From positions 34,784,233 to 34,848,232 of the forward strand of contig OZ007571.1 in NCBI GenBank assembly GCA_963931925.1: a stretch of DNA of 64,000 nt. Direction: 5' to 3'. The notes beneath the pieces were generated by a model that was not told the DNA's origin, made no database searches, and was given only the letters and a program-made list of their open reading frames with translations. Numbering within the stretch: the first letter of the stretch is position 1; each line of letters opens with the position of its first letter. This stretch comes from Onchidella celtica. Lineage: Eukaryota; Mollusca; Gastropoda; Systellommatophora; Onchidiidae. Of this stretch, positions 22,601 through 31,767 are shown piece after piece. Position numbers and translations under genes: made by a program.

Positions 22601-23252
22601 TTCCCACGGAAATGAGGCATTGGGGAAGGGATAAAAGAAAAACATCATACTAAAAGAAGATAATTTTAAGCGACTTCATTTTAAGTGGAGTCGACTGTAG
22701 TTACGTAAAAAAAAAAAAATTGATTTTATCATTGTATGGCAATTAAATGTACATTGAATCTTTTCATATTGTTGGGGTTTATGGATCTAAAATTCAATGC
22801 GAACTCACTGATAAACAGAAATTGGTTGATTTGAGAAATGTGTGTTTCAGATATTTACATATTTGACCACTGAGATAAATATCTTAATGCATGCATCTAT
22901 TCAACATTAGAAATACATTGATTATTGATGTGTTAGTAGGGTAGGTTTAGTCAAATAAAAGTATGTACATTCTTTTGATTACAATATGTAAATGAAGTAT
23001 TGTCTACTTTATCATTTGAATTAATTTTGTCATTTTTCTTCAAATTTGATTGTTTAGGGCTTCTCAGTTGTTGATTTTCGGTAAGATTTTTTTTTTTTTG
23101 GATAATATTACTAAGGCAGTGTTTTGTTTTTTGCAGTCGTGACTGGAACTCTCCAGGCAGTAGAGAATGCTGTTTGTTGCGTCGAAAGGCGGCAGTGCCG
23201 CAAGCATTTTATTCAAGTGTTCATGTCTTGTCTAATGAATCGGTTTTTAAAG
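1644..23252 (+). CDS. Unrecognised multi-exon gene (six in-phase internal exons)
   Basis: Six exons with good polypyrimidine-AG acceptors and GT donors join without a stop: 1644-1744, 19000-19119, 19372-19454, 19847-19905, 20296-20356 and 23137-23252. Phases agree at every junction (0, 0, 2, 1, 2), which chance exons would rarely do. The product is about 180 residues and starts upstream of the window, because the first exon opens in mid-codon. Readable stretches include VWNTKPLNIIRTVRNDMSL, TFDIEHYMVEAIRHDADWSQ, VYGTVYALIQAKDTVDRGKL and LYSTLFIEPLSEVDEKIL. It looks like a mixed alpha/beta soluble domain, with no signal peptide or membrane segment in this part. I do not recognise the family. 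The 17-kb intron 1 holds the nested gypsy composite. The last visible exon ends in phase 1; what follows is unclear (see the finding on 38142-38196). Confidence 0.6.
1748..1923. repeat. 86-bp direct tandem duplication at a splice donor
   Basis: Positions 1748-1833 and 1838-1923 are identical by eye and separated by CATG. The first copy begins inside the donor site GTAAGT (1745-1750) of the first exon. The second copy has CATGAGT instead, so it carries no matching donor. Perfect identity implies a recent duplication. Confidence 0.9.
1924..3353. other. Intron 1, left of the gypsy composite
   Basis: AT-rich intronic sequence with no recognisable gene. An open frame at 3088-3423 runs into the LTR and resembles nothing known. 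The last five bases, GGCTC at 3349-3353, are the left target-site duplication of the outer gypsy element. Confidence 0.6.
3354..3970 (-). repeat. Outer gypsy 3' LTR
   Basis: 617 bp, matching 17728-18344 base for base in my line-by-line reading. On the minus strand it starts TGTAGC and ends GTTACA. The left flank GGCTC is the target-site duplication. Confidence 0.95.
3971..3990 (-). promoter_or_regulatory. Polypurine tract of the outer gypsy element
   Basis: The minus strand reads AAATTGGGGAGTTG directly before the 3' LTR, in the position and purine composition expected for the plus-strand primer. Confidence 0.65.
3991..4732 (-). other. Non-coding 3' tail of the outer gypsy element
   Basis: About 740 bp lie between the pol stop codon and the polypurine tract. 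No env-like or other protein is recognisable. The frame at 4284-4553 on the opposite strand has no features. Confidence 0.6.
4733..8011 (-). pseudogene. Outer gypsy pol: protease, integrase, RT, RNase H (5' part cut off by insertion)
   Basis: The frame is continuous from the nested LTR edge to a stop at 4733. Counting residues from 8017: the protease DTG is near 7-9. The integrase has an HHCC zinc site (H191, H198, C228, C231) and a catalytic triad D261, D321, E357 with D-x35-E spacing. A GPY/F module follows at 498-500. RT lies near 670-850 with YVDD at 828-831, then RNase H with a DAS motif and the TDH block. Integrase therefore precedes RT. RT motif A reads FSRIHLSKGYWQ, so the first catalytic Asp is His768 (codon at 5714-5716). 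That should abolish polymerase activity, while YVDD is intact. No ATG opens this half, because the true start lies in gag across the nested element. Confidence 0.93.
8007..8011. repeat. Target-site duplication of the inner gypsy element, left copy
   Basis: ACATC at 8007-8011 is repeated at 16388-16392, directly outside the inner LTRs. The duplicated bases lie just upstream of the outer protease DTG codons. Confidence 0.9.
8012..9201 (-). repeat. Inner gypsy 3' LTR
   Basis: 1,190 bp, TG...CA on the minus strand. It differs from the partner at 15201-16387 by about eight substitutions and one 3-bp indel (the partner lacks three bases near 8380), roughly 0.7 percent. A 67-codon frame at 8516-8719 recurs in all three family LTRs and is taken as LTR sequence, not a gene. 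Confidence 0.95.
9202..9222 (-). promoter_or_regulatory. Polypurine tract of the inner gypsy element
   Basis: The minus strand shows a T run followed by GGGGTGGGGGATGA directly against the 3' LTR. Confidence 0.65.
9223..9561 (-). other. 3' untranslated tail of the inner gypsy element
   Basis: About 340 bp between the gag-pol stop and the polypurine tract. No env or accessory frame is visible. Confidence 0.6.
9562..14241 (-). CDS. Inner gypsy Gag-Pol polyprotein, Gag-PR-INT-RT-RNaseH, 1559 aa
   Basis: One uninterrupted frame starting at an ATG. Residues 20-102 form a charged Glu/Arg/Lys coiled coil, and 120-280 is a retrotransposon Gag domain. Two CCHC knuckles lie at C391-C404 and C409-C422. 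The protease DTG is at 509-511. The integrase zinc site is H700, H707, C737, C740, with catalytic D770, D830 and E866 (D-x35-E) and GPY at 1008-1010. RT motif A Asp is D1234 (FSKIDL) and motif C is FFDD at 1294-1297. RNase H acidic residues include D1445, E1484/E1486 and D1511. Gag and Pol share one frame, so no ribosomal frameshift is needed. Integrase before RT marks the Gmr1-type order. The product should assemble particles and copy and insert the element. No chromodomain or env is seen. Confidence 0.96.
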   Translation of the reverse strand: MAELQQLMKLGKELGLEGEELRGWIKEQQAEMRDERAKDREREKEAQERQREEERELKLKELEAQQQERQDKEQEREFKLKELEDKQHEREARIRIAELEIKKNTPTETVERQVHNKGGVRIKLPTFDDRKDDIDAFLYRFELNAQLQWGKNKELWATYLASLLQGRALTYFKELQREDVQDYDKLKALLLRRFARTEEYFREQFRRARADNREDFAAFVARLTEYFANWVGLAHVGADFAKLKDLMIRDQLYASCHKDLVAFLKENEPATVQEASKLAEAYRTAHPSKPVARAYVQDAGYVAVVEGSPAGLKDRSRQRGAYSGQAQGQRRGYHQSPAYGSGKFDRAGGLGRGNGRGRFVTFADDRRHRDSSSGRDGSRGPRPSAAQGAECWTCGRVGHFSRECRAAKCWNCGRADHISVNCPAGRIAANVDSSSSPCSPNKFHHAAACVTSDNGGGQYSKCPSCEKLLSSGVLPCGRKIPVINSCHTGGGLRVYPGFVGDEPVSVLRDTGSTVVGVHRDCIRDSQLTGETVPCIQFSGAIEKLPMARIMIDTPFLSGEVEAVVGCFPGAQLIIGNVSRVVSPSDENVQAWSQSKGIDFCAAVETRRRVADKDKIRPLATPAVNLDITPERLARLQREDPSLNPCFWEARTEKTRRYKNGSSSFVVQAGILFRKYVTVSSILKQVVVPALLIATVLHLAHDVPLAGHMGIARTKERVLKNFYWPSIHRDVQVYCKTCSACQKTTHKGRTPQAPLQKIPTVSEPFKKVSIDLVGPIHPATDRGNRFFLTVICNATRWPEAVPLRTITSEAVAEALFAIFARVGIPEQILSDRGAQFTSEMMKELFRLFSIQPITTTPYHPQANGMCERLNSTLKSMLRKVAADRPKDWDRYIPAVLFAYREVRQESTGFSPFEMMYGRSPRGPTDVLRDMMTSPSSGDDEQISVFQYLVDLRERLSSARTIAEEASGIASKRAKDYKDRGSKLRIFKPGDKVLLLLPTDHNKLLMTWKGPYVIERVVSKVDYAIHIDGTSKVFHVNMLQRFYERPQYLCAQTRPEETVFSTACTGVVDQLDGDVSDTEAQEELQIQLPELTPTQGYRDVKINPDLTSSRSRELETLLASFPDVVTDLPGRTTVIQHQIKLTSDKPVFLRPYPLPFSSRDRVIKEVESMLKLDVIEPSTSPYSSPIVLVKKLDGSVRFCIDFRRLNTITVGDREPIPFQEELIASLAGSTWFSKIDLTKGYWEIPLTEESKQYTAFQTPIGLFQFKVMPFGLVNAPATFARLMRLVLKDIPNVVSFFDDIACHTSTWSDHIQTLTVIFQRLRHFGLTAKPAKMDLACPEIVFLGHIVGRGVQRPEETKIDKLVGLQIPKTKKQVRSLVGILNYYRKFIPNFSSLSSSLTDLTKKGQPDKVQWTSECQTAFDNLVTALSSSPILILPDFRSNFILRTDASDSGVGACLLQEKNECLHPVCYVSRKLLQRERKYSVIERECLAIVWSVQKLGRYLMGREFCIQTDHKPLTFLSKNRSSSPRLSRWALALQPYTFVIQPIPGTSNHIADYLSRA
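14242..15181 (-). other. 5' leader of the inner gypsy element
   Basis: About 940 bp of purine-rich (on the + strand) non-coding DNA between primer site and gag start. It is unusually long compared with the 78-bp leader of the outer element and may hold packaging or translation signals. No coding frame is recognisable. Confidence 0.6.
15182..15199 (-). promoter_or_regulatory. Primer binding site of the inner gypsy element
   Basis: The minus strand reads TGGGGGCTCGTCCTGTTT one base from the 5' LTR. The first 13 bases match the classical tRNA-Pro primer site and the last five do not. Primer identity is therefore probable but not certain. Confidence 0.65.
15201..16387 (-). repeat. Inner gypsy 5' LTR
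   Basis: 1,187 bp, partner of 8012-9201. It would contain the promoter and polyadenylation signals of the element. TSD ACATC follows at 16388-16392. Confidence 0.95.
16393..17628 (-). pseudogene. Outer gypsy gag (412 codons before the nested insertion)
   Basis: It starts at an ATG 99 bp inside the 5' LTR edge. Residues 30-82 are a Glu/Arg-rich coiled coil with repeated AERQ-type units. A Gag core follows at about 100-260, then two CCHC knuckles at C292-C305 and C317-C330. After residue 412 the frame runs into the nested LTR and stops at 16336, adding a short foreign tail. Discounting the nested element and one TSD copy, this frame is in register with the protease/pol frame. The ancestral element therefore had one fused gag-pol frame. 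Confidence 0.92.
17707..17724 (-). promoter_or_regulatory. tRNA-Pro primer binding site of the outer gypsy element
   Basis: The minus strand reads TGGGGGCTCGTCCGGGAT, identical to the well-known 18-nt tRNA-Pro primer site of murine leukaemia-type retroviruses. It lies three bases (17725-17727) from the 5' LTR. Confidence 0.9.
17728..18344 (-). repeat. Outer gypsy 5' LTR
   Basis: 617 bp, identical to 3354-3970 as far as I can read. It is followed by TSD GGCTC at 18345-18349. Confidence 0.95.
18345..18999. other. Intron 1, right of the composite
   Basis: It contains a G/A-rich block at 18535-18715. A 35-bp segment (18561-18595) recurs exactly at 19622-19656 in a later intron. No gene is seen. 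Confidence 0.55.
19622..19656 (+). repeat. Second copy of a 35-bp G/A-rich dispersed repeat
   Basis: Exact match to 18561-18595 about 1 kb upstream. It may be a segmental duplication of low-complexity DNA. Confidence 0.75.
20944..22697. mobile_element. Probable pogo/Tigger-like DNA transposon remnant
   Basis: TA dinucleotides flank two inward-facing ends. The left reads CAGTGGACATTGCTTAAGAT and the right, reverse-complemented, CAGTCGACTCCACTTAAAAT. About 19 of the first 27 bases agree. CAGT plus a TA duplication fits the pogo/Tigger branch of Tc1/mariner elements. The interior (21.4-22.5 kb) is more CpG-rich than its surroundings and has no recognisable transposase. Confidence 0.5.
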
Positions 23253-25014
23253 GTCAGTACCTTCTCCCTGTATGTTCAGTTTTTGAAAATCAATGAGGAA
23301 TGACAGAAGCGTCAGTCAGTGCCATTGAGCTTATTAAAAATTTATATTGATAATGTCAGATTTTGTTTATGACTTGCCTTAGCAGGTGATTATTTCTTTT
23401 CAGTAAATACAGCACATTTCACCTTTTGGAACTCAAGGAAAGTTTTTGTATGCTGGTAGCAATATCTCACCAGTTAACAGCTAGGTGCTAGTTTGGTGAA
23501 GAAATCTGGGTGTTTGTGCTCAGTCCAGCTTGCACAAAACTGACTTGAGAGGAAATCTCAAGAGAATTCCATTTTATTCAAAGATTGGCTTTAGGCCACA
23601 TATTATGCTCTGCACCTATCCCTTATGTATTATACCTCCCATCAGCTACTGTATTTTAATATTGGTCAATGAATTCATGGATGTGTTGATTTTAAAAGTG
23701 GAAGGTAAAGAGATGGCATCTTTATGAAGAAACAGTGGAGCTAGAGTTGCGTGTCTGCATATTTTTTTGTGCGATGGCAGCAGAAAGGAGGATATAATGA
23801 ATGAGTTTGAGGCTGATTTTTTTATTTTTTATTTGTTTTTTATAGACAGTTTGTGTTAGGTGGGCAAAAGTATCCAATGGAAGATAATGTTTACGTACTT
23901 TTTCAGCTTGACACATAGTTTTTGTTTTATACCCAGTATCTGTAAACATACATGAAAATATTTGATAAGAGATGTGTCAGTAGCCAGTTATGAAAGAAAA
24001 TTTCCACGCTGAATAGTTTTGAAGACAATAATGAAGTTACACTCTCCCTTTTTCCATCCTCCCCCTCATCATGTTTTTCAGATAAATCATTGTCCATGCT
24101 GGTCGCACCTTATCAGTATACTGCCATTATGTTGTGAACTGAGGTTTGCTGCAGAGGACTTGTGCTACATGCCTTCTCCCAACACTGCTGTTGTTGCCTG
24201 TTAGTCAGCTGACCCTGTTTGGACCAGACATGCATTACATTAACTGTATTCTCCAGTCTTTCCCAGATTTTCTTCCCTTAACAGGTCATTCCAGGCTTGT
24301 GTGGAGATAAATGGAAACCTGCAAAATAAATATTAAACATGAACACAACATTATTGGAAGTAAAAAAGTGCAGTCATTCATACTGTCAGCATGGAAGAGG
24401 ATTTGAAGTGAAACATCAACAGATATTAAAAAAATCATGGGTGAACTTGTTTGTGTGAACTTTTTACTCATTTATAATGCAGTAACTACTGAAAATAGAA
24501 TGGTTATAGGGTGATTCAATAATTTGTTTGATCTTGCATCGGAATCTCAAGAGTGAATTATCATTTGAAGTGTCAGTGATTCATTTTCACACTTAACATT
24601 TTTTGTGAGTCTCATACATTACGACACACCTGCATTTGAAAGATCCATTAGGATGTGTGACATTGACATATGATCTTGTCTTCAGCTTAAAGATTTTGAC
24701 TGTTGCTTAGTTGTGATTTACTGGTATTATATCTGTACATACAGACGTCACATTTTTTTGTTTTGTTTTAGTTGATGTTAAGGTTAGGGGTATTGTAGTT
24801 TCTTGTAGCTTTGTCATGTGTTACATTAATCATTGAGGTCACTGACTTAATGTTGCACACTTATGTGAACACATGGAAGCAGTGATTCGTAAACATGGAT
24901 AATACCAGGGATCACACATGTCCTCAAATATCCTCGGTTTTCTCAAAATTGATTTGGAAGCCTAAAAAAAGTCTTCAATTTTCAAAATTTGTCTAGTCCT
25001 TAAAAAGTCCTTAA
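23253..25014. other. Intron or intergenic DNA
   Basis: AT-rich with no recognisable exon or repeat. If exon 23137-23252 were unspliced, its frame would close at a TGA about 40 bp downstream. Confidence 0.5.
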
Positions 25015-25712
25015 CCCTTTGTGCACCACCGACCTACAAATTTAGCTGTTGGGATTCACAACAGGCCGCTATAGCAGCTTGCAGTGACCCCCGGTGTTTT
25101 TATTTTTCGTAGCGCAAGTGACAGGAACTTATCATGTTTATTTCCATTTCTAACGATAATAGAATGATTTCCCTTTGTGAAAAGCCCAGACATGGAGCTC
25201 TCCTAGATCGGAGAGTATTTTTTCTGAATTTATTTTGTCGTTTCGAGCAATGAACAGGACGCTTACTAACATAGCATCAATGTCGGACTCCGACGGTGAT
25301 CGTTTTGATGCTTCAAGCGTTAATTCGTGATGAAATTGATGTTGAAATGATAGATGTAATTGTTGGTGATGATGGAGATGGGAACATTAATGAGTTTGTG
25401 CCACCCAACCTCAACAACTGGTCACTTCAATGTGCCTGCTTCTAAAAGCAAAAATCCATTGCAGCCTGGGTCTAACGCTCTGACTATTTCAAGAATAAAA
25501 ATCAGATAAATTTCAGAATGATACATGTCTCCAGTTTTGTTACATTAACAGTTTCTGTGTTCACTTTCCTCCATGAAAATATATACTTTGTGTGGTTTAT
25601 TTCAAGAAACGTATTTTATGTAAAAAAAAAATTGTGAACTATTTGGAACGTTTGCTCAGGGGGAGGGGTATTTTGAACTGCCAACATGGTCAGGTGGGTG
25701 GTACGCAAAGTG
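25015..25712. mobile_element. piggyBac-like non-autonomous element (about 0.7 kb)
   Basis: TTAA at 25011-25014 and 25713-25716 brackets terminal inverted repeats. The left end is CCCTTTGTGCACCACCGACC. The right end, reverse-complemented, is CACTTTGCGTACCACCCACC. The TTAA duplication and these ends are typical of piggyBac elements. The interior has an acidic frame near 25255-25400 (MSDSDGDRFDAS, then a shifted EIDVEMIDVIVGDDGDG-like stretch) that looks like the decayed acidic N-terminus of a piggyBac transposase. The catalytic domain is absent. Confidence 0.78.
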
Positions 25713-26888
25713 TTAAAGCACTATATTATCATAATTTCCTTTGTTATATATATATTTTTTAATTTAAAGGCTCACTTTTATCAGTTTTCAATTTGACTGA
25801 CCAGTGTGGCCTCTGTCTGAAAGGTCCTTAAAGAGTCCTGAATTTTTTTCCCCAAAAAGTCCTTGTGGTATATGATGATCTGGGGGAATCTGGACACTCG
25901 CTGGCAAGAATAGATTTTATTGGGTGCGCTTCAAACAAAAGAGCAATACTACATGTACTGTGATGTACAGTAGTTTGTAACTCTGGAAAGTAACAGATAC
26001 AGAGAGGTCCCAACATTGTATGATCTATTGCACTAAATCTCATACTGCCTTGCAAAGGGAGAGCAACATATGTGCTCATTTAATAGTTTTGAGACAAACA
26101 CAAAAAAAACTTGTGTGGCATTGGCAGTCCACATATGATATAAATGCTTTTATTTATGAGTTTGCCACATCAGAAACTACTGTTTCAGTTGTAGATAGAT
26201 CTATCTGCCTTTGCTGTAAAAGAATTAAGTGTGAGACAAGTCCATAGAGACAGTAAAGTAAAAAAAAGGCTATGCTGTCAATTACATTGCTCTGCCTTTG
26301 CAAGGCAGAAAAGCAAAAATTTCTCAAATATAACAGAAAAATGGTAGAATTTGTTCTCTCACAAATTAGTGAAATTGTAAGCACCAACCTGCATCTGTTG
26401 AAGGATAATGCGCATTCCAATGTGGTCCAAATGCATGAAAGAGATTAATCAGTTCAAAATTCTCAGAGAACCGAAAAGGGCATTCTTATGGCCCTGTATT
26501 ACATCTTTTTAAGAATTTACAACCTCACGGTTGAGTTTGTTTTTTATATAAGTGTCAGTTCTGATTTCTCTATTGTATTGTTAAATATTGTTGCTTGGCA
26601 GTGTTTATTGTATCAACAAACATTACTGTGGAAAGATAAAATCCACCAGATAGAAATAGAAAGTTCGTGAAGTCTATATTGGGCAATGAGCATTTGGAAA
26701 ATTGACTTCATCATAGTTTTTATTTTACAGGGCTGTTGTAAAAATTTCCTTGAAGAGAAAGGATTTTGATTTTTGTCCTGTTGCTAAGCTGTGCTTAGGT
26801 AATTGGGGTGTGTAAAGCATATTTCATTCTGTTTCACTCATTTGAAACTGAATATATAAATTCCATTAATGAATGCTTTTTTTTAGGC
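25713..26888. other. Intron or intergenic DNA
   Basis: AT-rich. Short frames on both strands resemble nothing known. Confidence 0.5.
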
Positions 26889-27197
26889 TGTTGTTAGAAG
26901 TACATATGCACCCCAAGCATTTTGCGCCAGGTACGGATGCTTATACATACCATCTCTGACCCCGTCCTTATCCTAACCCTAAATCTTATCGAATCCCTAA
27001 CGCTGCCCCATACCTTTTCAACCAAAAAACAGGAGGAAAACAAAACAAAATCTGAAAGAATAACTAATCACAATTAATTAAGGCTGCTGTCAAGGAGCAT
27101 TTTCGGAGGAGCTTACTAGCTCTGGGAGCCACAAAAGACTTTAAAATATGTACCCCTAGCACAAAGAACTTGGGGGACATACGTACTTGTAACAACA
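26889..27197. mobile_element. MITE-like inverted-repeat element (about 309 bp)
   Basis: The two ends form an imperfect inverted repeat of about 43 bp, roughly 34 positions matching. The left reads AAGTACATATGCACCCCAAG and the right, reverse-complemented, AAGTACGTATGTCCCCCAAG. There is no coding capacity. The target-site duplication is not clear, so the superfamily is undetermined. Confidence 0.6.
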
Positions 27198-30100
27198 TCT
27201 GTTTTTTTAAATATGTTTGTAAGCACTCCATTAGATTTAGGATCTATCAGGAGAAAATCCACTGAGCTCCAATCAGTCATGGTAAATAGATAATTAATGG
27301 GAAATATTTATTTGGGCTATTTGACCATTCTAATCCGAGTAGAGTTTTCTAACTATGTGACTTTATTTTCATCAGCGAAAATCGACAGCACATTGTTCAC
27401 TGAAATTGATCAGCATTAAGAAGCATCAGATGATACATCACGATAAAGCCAAGCCCTGATCATAGCTTTAAAATTATTTTTTTTAAAAGGCATTGGTGAT
27501 AGTACTATAGGTGGAATGCACGTATCTGTCATCTTTAGTGTCCGGACCCACACATCACCATGGCGAATATATGGCATTGATTTTGATTCGTTGGCTGATT
27601 TGCATTGCGGGCCACAAACCAACCGCCAGTGCGCTAATAGTAGGTCACTACAGTAAACAAGGGCATGTGTGTACATGTTTAGTGGGAGAGGTTCGGTCAT
27701 TTCTTTCACTTCCTTTCACTTGTTTACATGGATGGTAGGAAATCTGACCAGCTTGGATTCATTCTTTTACACCCCTGTCATAACAATCAATTACAATGCA
27801 ACTAGCAGGCATTTTAACCGCTAAGACATATCTTAAAGTTACACTGATCAGCTGATCCACCGCCCATCTTTAGAGGTGGAAGAACAAAACAAAAACATGC
27901 TGTGTGATGTCATGTGCATTCTGCCTATTTCTACCAATCATCATTTTGGACAAACGAAAACAAAAAAATGAGGACAGAAGGGGTTTGAATTGTAATTGTA
28001 GTTTGTGAAAAATATGCAGGATTTTTCACAAAAGACACTTGTCACAAAATTTAGGACTCTGTTTTCTCTCAGGTTTAATGGTTATATGAATAATATTCCT
28101 GTAACATTTAGAACAGTATTTTACAAATGTTGTATGTTTGGCATAAACTGTGTGTCCATTTTGTGTTGTCCATGTCCAGCGATTGATTTAGTACAACCAA
28201 TAACCAACTTTTTAATATATTTTTTTACACAGTGTAAGAAAGAATTCTTTGAGATTATTCTGTGGTATATGACACTTTTAAACTGTAATCAAAAACATAA
28301 GTGGCAGGTTTTCATCATCAGACTCGAAGGTTTGGGCAAATTCTTGCACATGATACCTTGTCATTTAAGTTTAAAATATGAAAACAGCATACATTTTATT
28401 CAATTGTGACTACATATATGGTAACAATTCAGATTTAACTGTTCTCCTTGTATCACCAAATTCATTTCTTTCCACGGTTTTTGATCTGAAATAGGGAAGA
28501 CAGCAGTTTTTTTTTTAAATTGTGCTGTTGGAGAATTTTTTGTTATTGGTTTTTTGCCATGTCGCTTTTGAAAAGTACTGAATGATGATTATTTATATGA
28601 AATCTTATAGCTGAAGTGCTCTTGATGATTGTGGAAGAGGAGCAAATCTGCTGTCAAATGTGGCTGGGGGGGGGGGTCGTCGGGTCTAAAAGCTAACATT
28701 AATGGTCATTTGATTTAATAAAAAGAATGTCAGTTTATATTTAAATTGGTTTCATCTGCGTTTTGTGCAACAGTTGACATGAGGTAATTAATAATTTCAA
28801 TTTCAAGTACTGGTATTCTACAGCAACTCAATTAGATTATTTTTTTTCTCAATGAAAATATTTCCAAATCATTTTCTGGCAAGTTCGAGGTCTTGCAGAG
28901 TGGTGGAGGTTATGTTCTAAACATTGTGAGATGATTATGATACCTTTATGGCACTAAATTGGGTTGTCTGTAACCTCTCTGTTTCATTGTGGTGACATGC
29001 ACAGTTTTCATGTTGTTACTTTGAATATTGAACAGGAGATGATTTTATCAATTGTGAAGCCAGTCATTGAAATTTCTCATGCAGTTTTGGGCTTTTTAAA
29101 CATTCGTGCTTTTATGTTTCGTCATGTCATGAGTGCATTTCTGTAATTGTCGAGAGTTGGCACGTGCAGGGAAGCCCGTGTACTGCATATTTCTCGCATT
29201 TATCTTTACCAGTCCCTGCAATAGGACATCACTGGTATTTTCATGTCTCCCTTATAATACATGTAATGCCCGAGAAAAGCAGTTAGAAAGGAATATGAAA
29301 CATTGTATGTTATATGTCATACTTATTTGTGCCATTCCAATACTTCAAGCTGAAACTTCAGCTGTTCCACACAAGTTTTGATCCCAGGTATGGTTGTTTT
29401 TCATGACGATGGTACCATTCTTAAAGAGATGGTTTTAACATTTTTACCAGATCTTATGATTTTACTAGGTTTTGGATGTGAACTTTTTTCTTTTTTTTAT
29501 ACGTTGTAGATCTAGGTGATACTGTACAATCAGTACCAAAATAGCGGAGGGAAATGTATAAGTTTTTAGTAGAGCTGTTTACAGAAAGAGATACAAAGTA
29601 TATTACATGTACCAATACAGCAGCAGAAACTTGTAGACAGAGGGGTTAAATTTGCGGTAGTGTGGATGTGTTTGTATGATTACCATGAATTAGATGGCTT
29701 TCCTACTGATCTTACACACTGTGCTCACCCTGTATGAGAACTTTGTATTGTAAATTTTTTTTATATGATGTTTTTGTGGTGTTTTGATCTTGTTTTATAT
29801 TTTTTAAATTCTTCTGTCTCTCCTCACTTTTTCTTCTGTGGTGTTTGTGGGGGGGGGGGGGGGGGGGGGGGTTCATGTCCTGTTTTTTTGTTATCTCATA
29901 TCTTGTTCAGTAATTACTGGAGGATCAGATGATCCAGAAAATCAAAATATTTTTTTTTTTTTAAATGAATTGAATGTGAACTCTTTTACACTTATGGTAC
30001 TTAATCATGTCTGGAAAAGTACAGATTTGGAATGAAATCTGTGTATGTAGTGTATTTGTCTGCAACTCTTCAGAAGAGATAATGAAAGTTGTTAAGATAC

Positions 30101-31501
30101 ATGTATTACTTCATGAGGTTTGTGGATCTTTAAGTTTACTGTTGGACTACTCATTTTAGTCAGTGACTTTCCTGTTCCTCAGTGTGATCAGTTTTGACAA
30201 AGCAAACATTCACACTTACCGGTAATCTGTCAAACCGGGTAAAGAAGAAATACATTGGAGTCAAACACATATGATTGTTTTGGAAGTGTTGACATATTTT
30301 TTCTGCATGTTATCGCAAGAAGATTGTTAATATGGAACCCTCCCCCCCAACCCCCCTTTAAAAAAAAACAAAAATATGCAGAGAGTATAATAGCAGGGAA
30401 ACATGCTTTGCCTTCATTAGGTTATGAAGCCTGTTTGACATGATTTGAATTAAAATTTTTCCAGCTCTGTGTTGTCAAAGATTTAGAAGCAGCTTCATTC
30501 ATCAGGTAATTTAGTGTTAGAACTCAAGCAGAAAGAACAGAGTTGAGAGCAATATTCTGAGCATTCTCATTCTTGTGCAGTACTATACTTAATTGTTGTA
30601 CAGTCACTGAGTATTGAATCTGTACTTGATTTGTTATTTGTGTGTTTGGATTTGTGAACTTTGACAGTGTCAGTTACTTGTCATGTTGTCAGCACTGACA
30701 TTCTCTTGATGAAAATAAAGTCAGTCAAATTTGAAAACTTCTTAGTCACCACATCTTGTCACCTATGTTGTAGTCAGAAAGCCTGTCTACCATACAAATT
30801 GTGGTACAGTATGAGAGTTGACAAAATCCAGTGTTTATGTTTGAATATTATTTGTACTGATGCACAGCCCTGTGCTCCACATGAAAACTGAGCTCACAAA
30901 ACACATATGTGTGAAAATTCCGATAAACGTTAAACTGTGACACAAAATGATAGCAATTTCAACATAATGCAGCAGAACAAAACTGAAGACTGCAAAGCCA
31001 GAACACATTGTGCTCTACCATTGGGTAAAGTTTGATAGTTAGATAAGGCATAGTTACAGATGATTTTGCTGCTTTTCATGATTTTGTTGGCAGAGTGCAT
31101 ATTTATTCGTCCTTGTACAAGGAAATTTGTTTTTAACATTGAATACATAACTATACAGTTACAGAAACAGAAATTATGATATATAGCGCACACATGCACA
31201 CACACGCACATATATATATACACACACACACACTAATAAATAAACAAAATTAACAGTGCACACAATATTCTTCCGTTACTATATATATATTGTATTTTTA
31301 AAGGTTTCTGTGGGTTTTATTATTTTTTTTCTGTGAATCTTTCATCAACCTGCATCCTCTTGCTCATCTTTTTCATCAGGAAAATTTGTGTATTCCAGAA
31401 AATTGCTGATTTCCCAAAAAGAGAAATCCGTGATAAAGCAATCGTTTTTCCAAATATCATTTATGCACCTATCTAAAAAGTAACACTAAAATTATGTATG
31501 T
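27198..31501. other. Long non-coding stretch
   Basis: AT-rich with homopolymer G runs (28666-28676 and 29849-29871) and a CA/TA microsatellite at 31180-31235. No exon of either neighbouring gene can be defended here. Confidence 0.45.
29849..29871 (+). repeat. Poly-G tract of 23
   Basis: Longest of about ten G or C homopolymers of 11 or more in this window. Its true length is uncertain because such runs are error-prone in assemblies. Confidence 0.85.
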
Positions 31502-31555
31502 GTTAGAATTTCAGCTGTTTCCATTTGTTGAAATGGATACAGTTGAAATTCTAAC
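31502..31555. repeat. 54-bp near-perfect hairpin
   Basis: Two 25-nt arms pair at about 23 positions around a 4-nt loop GTTG. It may be a tiny foldback element or end-to-end TIR remnant. A microRNA precursor is less likely because the loop is so short. Confidence 0.7.
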
Positions 31556-31767
31556 TTATGCTTAATTTAACTGGTTGCTTTCAGACCTGTGCACATTTTC
31601 ATTAATGAAATATAAACGCCGTTAATGACATTCAAGTTTTGCCCCTGTCTGATACTTCGAAATAATTAATTTATGATACAAAATGTACAGTAGAGATGGA
31701 GAATAATTACCTAGGAATTAAGATGGAGCAACACTGAATATTTACCTAAGATGGAGCTCTGGCTTAA

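Noticed and set aside
23137-23252. Alternative frame of this exon (VTGTLQAVENAVCC...) that would run in frame into 38142 and GTF3C3
   Set aside because: It conflicts with the phase 2 end of the preceding exon, and vertebrate GTF3C3 starts just before the EISFEDF motif, so a long N-terminal extension is unlikely.
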